From: Typha latifolia
Taxonomy: Eukaryota; Streptophyta; Magnoliopsida; Poales; Typhaceae
NCBI GenBank assembly: GCA_019914945.1
Contig: CM034105.1
Span: 2,790,001 to 2,854,000, forward strand
Direction of reading: 5' to 3'
DNA length: 64,000 nt
Below are positions 29,894 through 42,400 of the stretch, piece after piece. The translations under genes were made by a program, and so were the position numbers. The notes under the pieces were generated by a model. It was not told the DNA's origin. It did not search any database and worked only from the letters and a program-made list of their open reading frames with translations. How positions within the stretch are numbered: the stretch's first letter is position 1; every line of letters starts with the position of its first letter.

Positions 29894-32501
29894 TGTGGGT
29901 CTCGGTGGGCGTGGAAGGATGGGACGCGGGCGTTGAGATGGGAACATTACGTGAAGCATGATCCAATCGAAAGTCGGCACGTACGCAAAGGGGGGTGACG
30001 AGGGATGGAAATCCGAGGAAATGGGCAGTACGAATGATGACGCATCTACAGCGTCTCTCCCCTGGGCCTCCGACTGCGAGTTTTTTTACTATTTTAGGCC
30101 TGCTTAACTGTAATCAACTAATTAAGTTCTAAAATTATTTACGAGATTAAGAGAATTCTAGTTTACGTGCATACTATGTCTAATTAGCGATTTTATTTAA
30201 CATAAATTATTTTTCACATAAGTGATCTAGCTAGCGATTTTTGTTAAATAAAATCGCTATCCTCAAAATCAATATTTTTTGAATGATTTTATTTCATCTT
30301 ACATAGACTAGAAGTTGTCTAATCTCGTAAACAAATTTAAAACTCAAATGAGCATAATGGTCAAGAACTTCCTCCATCTGCCATGTATATATATTTCATA
30401 TTTAACCACATCATATAACATACTATTTCTATATTTTTTTTAATTAAATACATTGGCACTATTGTGTTAGAGATGAAATACAAATATTATTCTTTCTCCT
30501 CTCATAAAATACCTCTCTAATTTATTTATTTATATACGCTGACATCATCTGAAGTGTTATATATAAAAAAATAAATAAATTTAAAGCATGACGCTAATAA
30601 TTCTAAAAAAATATATTTTCCGTATTTAGTAACATTTGGACTTATGTCATCGGGTCTTCCGGGTTATCAGACAGAGACGATGGCTTCGAATCTCCCGTCG
30701 ACATTAGAGATAATATCTCAGTGGTTTTTTTTTACACGGAAAGCACTGCATGCCTACATGTGCATAATAAATCCCTTTGTCTAGTCATTCTAATGGGATA
30801 ATTCCCATCTTTCTCAGGAAAAAATAAATAAAAAAATCCCTTTGTCTAGTCGACTACTCCATGAGTGACCTTAGCAACAGTTAGGCTAATTGCCTAGAGA
30901 GGTAGTAGGGATCAGAGTCCCTCATCCACAGCCACAGGACGGCCGGATTTGGTGCTGCCTGCCTTTTAGCTTTTAAGCTTTCACTTGCGTCTCTTCTCTT
31001 CGTCTTATGGCACGCATCCAATCCGTACGCCCATGCAAAAAAAGAGAAGAAGAAGCCTATTTGATGACCCAAAAGCTTTGACAGCTAACCCTGCATTACT
31101 ACAACAACAACAACCGACGACAACTACTACTACTACTCGCTTATTCGTCACGACGTGCTTCGTCACACCTCCACTGTTGTTGTTCGTCGTACAAGTGTAC
31201 AATAGACATTTGACTCGTTCATCATGTACTGCAGACCCTGCACGTTTCTTAGCTGCCATACACCGTAGGAGAAAACAGTACGTCCTAACTTTTATGGAAC
31301 TATTGGGAATTGAAGACAGATCAACCAAACAAACACTATATATATATATACGGATTTGACGAGATTGACTGCAGAAGAACGACAATTGTAAGACCATCTT
31401 ATGCATCAAGATGTTTGATGGCTACTACACCAAAGACATCAACAGCTAGCTGATAGACTATGCCAGAATTAAAACCTATCCGCAATTTTAGGGCAGACAG
31501 ATATATAGATTAGAATTGGGTCTATCCTCGCGACAGTCTTTAGTTACATATCCAACCCAGATGCGATGCATAATGTTTTGGGTATGGTGGCCATGATGAA
31601 TTCCTCCGTGGCGTATGATGACAGACATAACAAACAGCAGGGCAAAGATAGCCGTGCGCAGCACTGGTTGTGATGATAAATGCCGGACTGTGAAGTGATG
31701 ATGTGGCAAGCAGCAGAGCAGAGTTTAATGATGTTTGGCATAGTAATTTAATTGCTAATTCTGTTGCAGTTGAAAACTCTGCAGTGGTTAGACAATATTA
31801 AAGCGTATAAATGAGATAAACCAGCAGGTGGTAAATTTTGTAATAATGTCGCTGAAACATTAGTTATGGTAATAATGGCAGTAGATGATGACAAAGTGGA
31901 TACAGATATTGATGGTGTTAGGTCTCTCTGGAAACCACTTTTTCTCTAGACGATGATTAATTATTTTTTAATCTATCATAGAAGTGAGAGTAATTTGCAT
32001 TATAACAACATTACTAGAAATTTCTCCTTGACCAGATAGTTATAAATCATTAACACTGAGCTAGCTTGAGATGAGTACATGAATGAAAGTTGTTATTTAC
32101 CCCTATTCAGCAGAATATAGACATGAAACATAAGAGCATCGAATTTTCTTAAGTTGAGAGAATGCAAGAGTAAATGTAAACCTATAATGCATCTTGATCA
32201 GGGCAAAATAGTAGTAGTGTTTGTACCTGGTTTCTATGGAACCACAGCTTAGATGATCTTATATTCCAAGAAACATAGAGCACAAGCAGAATAGACATCT
32301 TGAATTTCTGATCTTTTAAGGGAGCGCCGACAGAGTGAGGATTCATTTATATATGTTGTAGAAGAGCAGAAAACTTCACATATACACCGTTGTATAAACT
32401 TGTAAAAACCCAGCTTCTAGAATTGATATAGACCGACACTGTCAAATAAACCTGTGAAAATGACAATATAACAAAAGACTAAGGCATCCTGAATGCTTTT
32501 G
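29894..32501. other. Intergenic with one foldback element
   Basis: This is the upstream side of the trihelix gene on the left and the 3' flank of the coiled-coil gene on the right. A foldback repeat lies at 30125-30344. Near 31095-31140 there are short CAA and CTA triplet runs, and the open frames across them are low-complexity. No gene was recognised. The last ~250 bases probably include the 3' UTR of the coiled-coil gene. Confidence 0.5.
30125..30344. mobile_element. Foldback MITE-like inverted repeat (~220 bp)
   Basis: The ends pair imperfectly: left AGTTCTAAAATTATTTACGA with the reverse complement of tcgtaaacaaatttaaaact on the right. Near the centre, AGCGATTTTATTTAACA (30186-30202) pairs perfectly with TGTTAAATAAAATCGCT (30242-30258). 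The whole segment can fold on itself. There is no reading frame, and no clear target duplication was resolved. Confidence 0.65.
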
Positions 32502-35220
32502 CTATAACATCCGCTTATCAGATAGAGTGCTATCGCGACCATAGAAGGAGAACAGATCTCCATCAGGCATTCCATTTCTTAAATCTGCATAGCTTTTCGA
32601 AATTCCACTAGGTATGTGAGCTCTGTCCATTGCCATCAAATCTGAGGAAGTTGGGTTATACCTGCTTGACGGAGGCATTTGCATAACAGAAACTTGGGGA
32701 TCAAAATTCTGCCTCCCTATGTATAATCCATTTCCAGCTTCAACAGGCAAAGAAGTTGTCCGGCGGTGATTAATGGAATCATTGGCAAATTTAGTGTGAC
32801 CCAAATTTAGTCCTGAATCAGGGATCGCACCAACTGAGAATTGGGCCTTGGGAAATGAGTCTGTTGGTAATCTAAACAAGGCAGAAGAACCAACAGGAGT
32901 ATTCAAGGTATCAGTAGATTTTGCCAAAGCATGAGATTCCCTTTGTGCTGCTATAGCCAGAGTATCTTGACATGGTGAAGGTGACTTATCGAGTTTCTCT
33001 CTTAATGATATCTTAGCACGTCGCAGTGCTTCCAAGACACCTCCCAAGCTGCTACTCGGTGTTTGATACAGTTGCATCTGGAGGTGTCTTTCTGCATTAT
33101 TCTGAAAGCCCGATGAGCCCCATGTAGAGGCTTTGCTGGCAGATGTATCAGTCAAAGTTCTCCCCATTGATGCTGTATGCAGGATACCATGTCTACTTGG
33201 GTGTAGATCTAAATTATTGCTAGAACCACTTTCAGAGTTTTCATACAATGGGAATCGATTATGCTTCTGTGGGCTAGTATCGTTGCTTCCTTTTGTTGAA
33301 GGATTTGATTTGCCAAGATTAGAAGCATTTTGTTTAATGGCAATTTCACTGTACTTTTGATCCAACAAGCCATCCCTCATAACGTGGTAATTATTTCCGG
33401 TTGGAGTCATTATTGCATCCGTAGGAGCAAGACCACCAGAAAGCACCACAAGGGCTCCTTCATGACTTCCATTAGTATTCTCTTGACTTGTGCGTCGTGG
33501 TGTTTCAACTGAATTAAGAGGACCTTCAGTTGCTCTATCCTTGGTAATGGACAAATTTTCAGTGCTTGATTTTGCCTCCTCTTCAGAACATGATTTTTCA
33601 CACAAAAGCTCAACAGCTTCCTCCTTGGATTCGAAACCATTTTCAGCAAGATAAGGCTGGTTTCCTATCTGAAAATAACCCTGGAGATTGGGATCAAAAG
33701 TATATCCAAGCTCATTAGTAAATCAAAATAAAGCTTGCAAAATTGTGTAGAGTGAAGGGAAGTTCTATTTTAGATGCATGATTAAATGACATCTAATGTC
33801 GAGTATGTTTGTAAAGCAGTCCCAAGTGAACTGAAGTAAATTTGTTGTTCTTTCTGTTCATTGTACCTTATGAGAAGACTTGCTCCTCAAAGATCATACT
33901 GAAAGGATAATATACAGTTTAAAATTATCCAGATGTTCAAAACTAAGTTTCAGAAGAGCAGGTTATCCAATTAGTATCTAGTAGTTCTATTTAACTAGAC
34001 AAATGATGACCTGCTATGCAACAAATATAGGAAAAACAGAAAAGCACAGCTATAGACCTCTTCTATGAGACCGTTCAAATCTGTGTATGACATTCAATCA
34101 GTATCGGTTTCATATGCCTCACGTAGTAAGTTTCATAGGACATCGCTTGTCATATATATAGCTTACTATGGTCTTACACATCTTTCCAAGATTACAGAAG
34201 AAAGATCAATATCCTGGTTGTAACAAAAGATGCATGCATACCGTGGTTGAGCTATTAGTCTCATTGTATTTCTTTTCCCACTCTTTCTGAGCATTTTCTT
34301 CCGCTTCATACTGGCCAATGAGCTGAGCCTGCTGCTCCAGGACTCTTTTCATCTCTTCATCCTTCTCATCTCCAGTTGTGTTATAACATGCATCAGCTTC
34401 TGCGTTCTGATCATCAATAGAACATGACTCGTCTTTGGAAACTTCTAATTCGCGCTTGTTTCCCTCAACATTGGCTGTTGATCTGTCAACACAAAAAAAC
34501 AAAAGAAAAAGGAAAGGTTATAAATGAAGCCACACCAACAAGATACATGTAACTGCACATAAAGAGGATCTTGAAGAGCAATACTGCAAATCTTTGCGTT
34601 TTATTTTGCGGCATGACTTTCCCAACTGGTACTTTGGAGAAGATTCAGATGTGAACAAGAAACTGCTTCTTCTCTGTCTTTGCCTGTAATGCTTTGACTT
34701 TTGCTTTCTATGAGAATCAGGACTGCCGATGTGGCTTTTCCATGATAAGCTCCCTACTTGAGCCGACGAGGCTCCAATCTCCGACCCTGATAAAGCATCC
34801 TCAACTTCACTCCTCTCTACCTTTGAGACGGTCGAAATTTTATCTCCTTTAGAAGTGATCTCGCACCCTTCCACAACACCCGGGCCTTCGTCTTGATCAT
34901 AAGTCGAATCGGTTGCATCAGAAAGATCCCCAATACCTTGTGATTCGAGAATATCAAGAACCTCAACTGTCGCCTTCTCTGCTTTCTTCCTTTGGATAGT
35001 CACAATCCTGAGCTGTTCCTCCAACTCCACAACCTAAACCAACAATATTCATACAAATCAATACAAGACCCACATTAAACAAACTAAATCGACAATTGAA
35101 TTGACTGCTGACCCTTTTAGCCAATTGATCAGCTCTCTCCCTGGCTGCCCTTGAAACTGATCTTTCCGAAAGTAACCTAGCTCGCAAGAAATCGATGGTC
35201 ATTGCAGTTGAATCACCCAT
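32502..35220 (-). CDS. Plant coiled-coil protein of unknown function (643 aa)
   Basis: Four exons on the minus strand: 35220-35113, 35033-34618, 34482-34242, 33668-32502; total 1932 nt with phases in agreement. The N-terminus, MGDSTAMTIDFLRARLLSER onward with SRAARERADQLAKRVVELEE, is a strongly charged heptad-like helix suited to a coiled coil. A second helical, Glu/Gln-rich part precedes residue ~255 (EMKRVLEQQAQLIGQYEAEE). The last exon is Ser/Asn-rich and mostly disordered, with a short helical island, LGGVLEALRRAKISLREKL, that may be a conserved interaction motif. No signal peptide, membrane segment or enzyme motif is visible. I recognise it as a plant-only type but not by function. The donor at 34618 was chosen by phase and is the least certain border. 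Its 5' UTR probably has an intron within 35221-35690. Confidence 0.82.
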
Positions 35221-36442
35221 ACTGGTCTCTATCCCCGTCTCCCTCTAATTCAAGATCCTAAGCAACAAGTGAAACGAGTAAGTGAAATAAGAAACTTTCG
35301 ACCCTAAGTTGTGCCGCAAAAGATCGTATTCTCCCTGAGATTTTCCCTGAGATTTTCCCATGCCCAACTACCTTGAATTCGGCGAAAGCAACATCAAAAA
35401 CAAATCTTTTAGTTCAATAGCTGCATAGTTATTTACTACCTCGCCAACTCTAACAACAAATAAAAGAAGGAAAAAAAAAAGAACACTGCAACCCAGCAGA
35501 AACAAAACCAAACCAAGATCTGATGACAAAACCAACTCACCGAGATCCTAATTTCGACCAAGAATTAGTAGGCGACGCGCATAAGGTATGGAATTTGAAG
35601 CTAAGAGATCCACCTCCGATCACTCTGGATCTGAGTGAAAAAATCGAGAGAGGCGAAGAGTCTCCGCGGTTTATGGCGTAAGGATTAAGCCGAATACTTT
35701 CTCACTCTAATAAAAAAAAAACATCTTTTTTAACCCATCTTGCAACGGTCACGTGATATGTTGCCGTGTGAGTTGTGAGGAAGGTGGAACGTGCTACAAA
35801 ACAGTGTGAGTAGTCAAGTACGCCAAGTCAACGGCGATGTGTCCTACTCCGACCAAACGGGCTTGGAAATGATCAAATGAAGCGAGTTTAGACTAATCTA
35901 TTGTTGCCTATGCTTGGTCACCGCCAAGTACCAAACTTGGAATGCATGCAGGAAGAAAACGGTCAACGCACAACGCTTGTGCATATAGCTTCAACATCAA
36001 CTTTTAACCTTTTAGGTGTCACGGGATAGTGGGATACATTAATTCGAAGGTTGAATATATATGTTTGACCCTTAAGAAAATTATCTTATTACTTTGCTTT
36101 TATATTATTATGTCTCCCTTACATTTAATTAGGTTACCATTGTTAGGTTTCTTCAAATATATATTTATATAATATAAATAGGGTTATTTAAATTATTTCA
36201 TTATATCTGACGATGATGATTATAGTTATACAGTAAAGCTCAAAAGTTTTAATAGAGGATGTAGTTTTAAGTAATACATTTATATTTCTTTTTTGTAATT
36301 TAGTAAAGCTATGTAACTTCTGGCTTTCATGCGTTGGGCCTTCTTCCCACCTGCTTAAGCAGCGGCCCAACTCGTTGTCAACTACCAAAATAAAACAAGA
36401 GTTGAGAATCCTAGAGAGAGAGAGAGGAGGGGGGAGAGAGAG
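35221..36442. promoter_or_regulatory. Divergent promoter region between coiled-coil and kelch genes
   Basis: The two start codons are 1.2 kb apart and point away from each other. The left part (35221-35690) reads as leader of the minus-strand gene, with possible splice sites. A GA-rich stretch (36412-36442, gagagagagagaggagg) lies directly before the kelch start codon. No core element was identified with certainty. Confidence 0.5.
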
Positions 36443-39400
36443 ATGCATTGGGTGAAAGCCGAATCCTCCGATTTTGGAGGAAATCTTCCCCTCCCTCGAA
36501 GGTATGATTCCTCTCATCCGTCTTCTTCTCCTCTTCTCTTCCCTTCTCCTCCTTACCTACTTCGATCGCAGTGGACACACGGCCGTAAACGTCGGCAAAT
36601 CGAAGCTGGTCTTCTTCGGAGGCTTCGCTGACAAGAGATTCCTCGACGATGTCGCCGTCTATGACATCGGTACTCATCCTTCTCTTGTGAATTCCGGAAC
36701 GTCTCCCGTTGATCTCAGGCTAACTACTTCTGTCAATTTCTTACGTTCTTGTTCTGCATCGGAAACTGATAATGCCTTGGAAATTTTGAGGATCGATTTG
36801 GTCATGTAGGCTTCTCCACCGCCTTGCTCTAAGTATTTCCTATTAATTCTTGGTTCGACTGGGGTCAGGTCATAAAGATTGGTTCGCCTTGATTGCTTTT
36901 GAATGTACGACATGCACCGGGAAATACTTATAAGTGTATGATAGATAACTAATGCGGCTATTTTGTTGAATTGTTCGATGTATAGCTACAAATTCGATAG
37001 TTCAGTTACATGTCAAACCCGTAAAGATGTCATCTATTATGGAATACTTAAACCATGTAAAGACTAAATCGATATCTGTGTCATTTTATTATAGACTGTT
37101 GTCTTTGATAGGTGTTTGTCTGAGTGATTAACTGTTGTTCATGTTGCAGAAAATAAGCTGTGGTATACTCCTGAGTGTACTGGTAATGGTTCTGATGGAC
37201 AAGTGGGTCCAAGTCCAAGAGCATTTCATGTTGCTGTTGCAATTGATTGTCACATGTTCATTTTTGGTGGCCGTTCTGGTAATAAGAGGTGTGTTTATAT
37301 TATCTACATTTTGGGAATTGCATACCTTAGAAGAAAATTTTACTTTACTATTTCACAAAGTAATACTTAATTTTTCAGATTGGGTGACTTCTGGATGCTG
37401 GATACAGGTGAGCCATATCTCTGTTCTTTAGTTTTGTTGGTTCAGATCTTTTCTTGTCTATCTGTTTTGGAAGTACAAGTTTTTGGCAGCATACCATGAT
37501 TCTGTTAAGAGCTTTCTTTTGTTCTTGTTCTATGGTTGCAAAAAACACTATGTTGGATTGTACATTCTGCACAGTATCAGTTGGCTGACAATATGCTATT
37601 GTTCTTTATGTCAGTAACTAGTTCTACTGTTGATCTTCTGTTCTCGTTCCTTACTTTAATACTTGTCTCTATCATGCATTTATTCTGAGTTGTCAGTCAC
37701 AAATTTGATTCTTTTTTATGTTCTCACATGCTTGATTATGTGAATTTACATATGCTTGCTTGTTGAAGCAACTCAATTCTTTTTGTTCATTAGTAATCTG
37801 CGTGTTCATATGCTCCCTTCCATCAACATCAGATCTATACATAAAGTATGTTTGTGACTATGTTGGTTCTTTTAACTGTCACCGTGATGGTGATGTTCTC
37901 CTTCCAGATATATGGCAATGGTCAGAGCTAACCAGCTTTGGTGATTTACCATCACCACGGGAGTTTTCTGCTGCTTCGGCTATTGGAAACAGAAAAATCA
38001 TTATGTAGGAACCTGCTTGATTAAATTGAATTGGTTGTCATTAGGTGTCTGTGCTAAACTATTAATTTAATGTTTATGTATTTTATGCAGGTATGGTGGT
38101 TGGGATGGTAAAAAGTGGCTTTCGGATGTTTATATCTTGGATACAAGTGAGTTCATGTTCTTTTTTTCTTCCATATGCTAAAATACTATTTTGTGTAAGG
38201 TTCAGAATTTACTAAAACAATTTGATCTTTGTTTGTTGGCTGACTGTTTTAAACAGTATCACTTGAGTGGACAGAATTATCAGTTTCCGGAACAGTGCCA
38301 CCTCCAAGATGCGGACATTCAGCAACCATGGTTGAGAAACGATTGCTCATATTTGGTGGTAGAGGTATAGTAATAATATCACGCCTTAGTTGTCATGTTT
38401 CTCTCAAGTAGTCTCAACTTCATGTATAACAAAGGAACCTTTTCTTTTCCTTAGATCTGCTTTTGGTTTTATGTCTCCTCACTAGTATGACTTTTGTTCT
38501 AAACTCAATGCCAGAGCACTTAGGAATAAACATGCATGAAAAACTACTGACTAATAATTTCAGTTGTTTTTCCATTAAGTTCAAGTAGCCATTTAGCATG
38601 GCTCTGCCTTGGCTAGTTCTTCTCTAGTCATTTTTTGTCTACTGTTGTTCATGCAGCGAAACAGTGTATCATTTTCGTTTTCCATTTTCACTAGAAGTTG
38701 CACAATTGTAATTGTTAATGAATATAGATTTATGTGGTTTCACTAGTTGATTTTCTGCATTTCCAGATTCAATGATCTGCATTAGAAAAGCAGCTTAGTT
38801 TATATATATATGACATGCAAATTAATGGCTTCAATTACACAATGATGCTGTTTGTATGCAGTTATGTACTTACACATTTAAATTTCTGATAGGAGGAGGT
38901 GGACCTATAATGGGTGATTTATGGGCTTTAAAGGGTCTCATAGAAGAAGGTAACTATTCCTAGTTGTTAGTGTACATACTCCGTAATTTGACAAATTTGT
39001 AGTGAACCATGCTTCTGTATGAAATATGAAAAAGAGAGGACATGCTAGACCTGCCATCTGCCAAATCTGATTTTGGTAGACCTTATACGAGAAATGTGCT
39101 AGTAATGATTACGCTTTATATAGTGCTTCTGTTTGATTGCTTGATCACATGAATCATGATTACAACTTGGGATATTGTCAATTAGAAATGAGATAAAGCT
39201 ATACGCTGCTTGTACCACCTCATATGTATGTAAGGGTGAAAATGGGTTGGATTAACTCCGACCTGACCCACTATCTGTCTCAGTACGGATTAGATTCGGA
39301 TAAAAAATTCCTACCTGATCTGGATACGGATTCAAATAGGGATATGATTTTTTAGAATAACCCAAATATAGATTCAAATACGGGTCAAATATAATTTTCT

Positions 39401-42400
39401 AGATACAGATACAGATACAAACATCAGATATCCGTTTATCCATATCTTTTTTGAATGATTTATAATTTTTAGTTTGCTTATTTAAATAGTGAATATTGAT
39501 ATTATTACTAATGATTTATAATTTTTAGTTTACTTATTTAAATAGTGAATATTGATATTATTACTAATGATGTATTCTATATTATTTGTAGATATTGATT
39601 TTGCTAATTTTATATGTAGTGACATGCAATAACTTTTTCTTTTGAAACTCTTAAAATTTTTGTGTCAATTATCCCTAAATGAAATATCATAATTTATTTA
39701 AAATTCGATCCGCATCCGTTTAACATTCAATTCTCTATTTAAAAATTATTCGTATATATTTAGTTAGGATATAGTTTTAAATTTTGCTATCATTCCAATA
39801 TTTGTATCTGAATTCGTATCTAAATTCGTATCCGGACTAAAAATATGGATTCAAATATGGGTTGATTACTATCTAATCCATATCCAATCCGTTTTCACCC
39901 CTATTTGTATGATATTTAGATCGCTGGATATGTAGGCTATATTGTTATATACTTGTTTGCACCTACTTTCTTTTGCTCTTCAAAAGAAGACGGAAAAGTT
40001 TCTACATATTTATAATACAATGTTTTGAATTTACTGGAAGGAGAACTTTAATTACAATTAATAAAGGATGATCAGGAATCTTCAGTTCATATCATACAGT
40101 TTAGATTATGTTATTACTGATTCACCAGTGATATACTGTAAATAGCAAGGTTTCAAGTATTGAAATCGGGATCGGGGTCGGCCGTCTGAAAAAACGATAC
40201 GTATCGGCTGCATCGGCGGTGTCGGCAGTATCGGCCGTCCGTATCAGCCTGCATTTTAAAATACAGAAAATTTCTTAATTTTTTTAGAAAAATAATAATA
40301 AGATATAAATATAAATTATTCATATATAAAGTCTAAAAACTAAAAAATAAATACTATTTTCTCAATTTCTATTTCTCCCTTTCCACCACTCACACTCTCC
40401 CTCTCTCCCATACAAATTAAAAAAAAAAAATATTTACCTTCTCTCCACTAATTCTCTTTTTTATCAAACTCTCTTCCTAATTAACTCTCTCTCCTACTCT
40501 CTCCTTTAAAAACTCTCTCTCTCCCTCACCAACTACCACCTCTTTTTCTTTTTAACATAGTTTTTTAATTTTTGTTTTCTCTTCATGTCTCTCTCTCTCT
40601 CCTCTTCCCCTCTCTCACTTCTTCCCTCTCCCTCTTACTGCTGCAACCCACAAACTCTATCTCTTTCTCCCTCTTTCTATTTCCATCTCTTGCTTTATCT
40701 CTTTCTCTCTCCCCCTCTCTTTCTCTCTCTCTTTCTCTCTTACCCATGCTCGTCTTGGGCAAGATCGGCCGATACGGCCGATCCCGACCCGAAACGAATC
40801 GGGTATCGGCCGATCCCACTCGGGATCGGCCGAAACTAGGAACCATGGTAAATAGACTACCTATGTTTAACAGTTTATCAATCTATCATGTTTTTTTACC
40901 TTCTCAAGGATTTATGTATTAATGCTCAGTATTCTGCATATCTCATGGATGAAAATGTCAGATGTAATAGAGATTTTTTACCTATATTAGCTACAATAAT
41001 TAATTAAATAATCACTTTTGTATTGGCTAATTTTGTTATTACTTGGTATCTAACTGGGACCGCGTTTCATCTTAATTGTCAAAGAGAATGAGACACCAGG
41101 GTGGACTCAGTTGAGGCTTCCAGGTCAACCTCCTTCTGCGAGGTGTGGTCATACAATAACTTCTGGAGGGCATAATGTATGTCAATTTGAATATCCGCTC
41201 ACATAATTCCTTCATCTTGTTGTTCATATGCTCATTTAACATTGTTTCTGTCAGCTATTGCTATTTGGTGGGCATGGAACTGGAGGTTGGCTGAGTAGAT
41301 ATGACATATACCACAATGACTGCATTATTTTGGACAGGGGTGAGATTTGACTGTACAATGCATATTTGAAATAAATCAATGATATTGACGGTAAAGGGAC
41401 CTTCCACATGCTCTGTTGTATACACTGAATATACTCTTTTGTTACCTGGTTATTTGTAAAGATGTTCTGCACTTTTTTCTTACTTTAACTTTGTCACAAA
41501 TATCACAGCCTCATTGTTCCGGTTATCATGACTAGACTGATATAGCGGAATAACCATGGGACTGAGGATTGTGCAATAGTGGCTATTTTTCACTTTTTTG
41601 AAGTGTGCTACATTGAACTTGTCATACATTGCATCTTAGCCAGGAATCATTCATGTACTATTTATTTTCCTTTTTATTAGAAATGTGTCTGTAATTAGGT
41701 GAATTTTTTTTGCCGTCCAGGTTTTAACTTTTTATTGTACATACTTCCTTTTTAACCTTTTCCAGCTCATTGATCTTCTGTCTTATTTGGTAAATACAAT
41801 TTTGCATTCATCTCTTGGTCCTTGCGATTTATTTGCTTTTGAAGTGATATTTCATGATCCTAATGGTAATGTGAATTTTAGTCTGAATAGCTTGTGAAAG
41901 TCCTTGGTGCCATCCTTGTTATTTATTTGCTTCAGAAGTGATATTTCATTTATCTTGACAGTAGTTAGTAATATTACTTTAGTGTGAATAGCTTGTGAAG
42001 TTCTTAATTGTCTAAGGTTACAGTTTTTTTTTTTTTTATACTTGTACACTATTCACTCATTTCGTGCATTTCAGTCTCTGTTCAGTGGAAGCGGCTTCCT
42101 ACAAACAATGAACCTCCTTCTCCTCGTGCATATCATTCCATGAATTGCATTGGTGCTCGCTATCTTCTATTTGGTGGTTTTGATGGAAAATCCACCTTTG
42201 GTGATTTGTGGTGGCTAGTTCCAGAAGGTATTTACAATGTTACAGTGCAGTAGAGTGATATTTACTCCATTGCTACCACATAATTATGCCGTCTCTGTTA
42301 CAGAAACCATTTTGAAATGTAGGGAAGAGAAATGAACACTTTCTGAAAGATTTTGTGTCCTATGAGCCATTTCTGCTTGAGAATAACAATGATAAAAATC

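Noticed and set aside
29624..29980. Open frame upstream of and overlapping the trihelix start
   Set aside because: It runs through CT/GA microsatellites in the leader; the trihelix frame starting at 29703 explains the region.
40572..40922. Open frames rich in Ser-Leu or Arg-Glu on both strands
   Set aside because: They are translations of the CT microsatellite inside the hAT-like element, not proteins.
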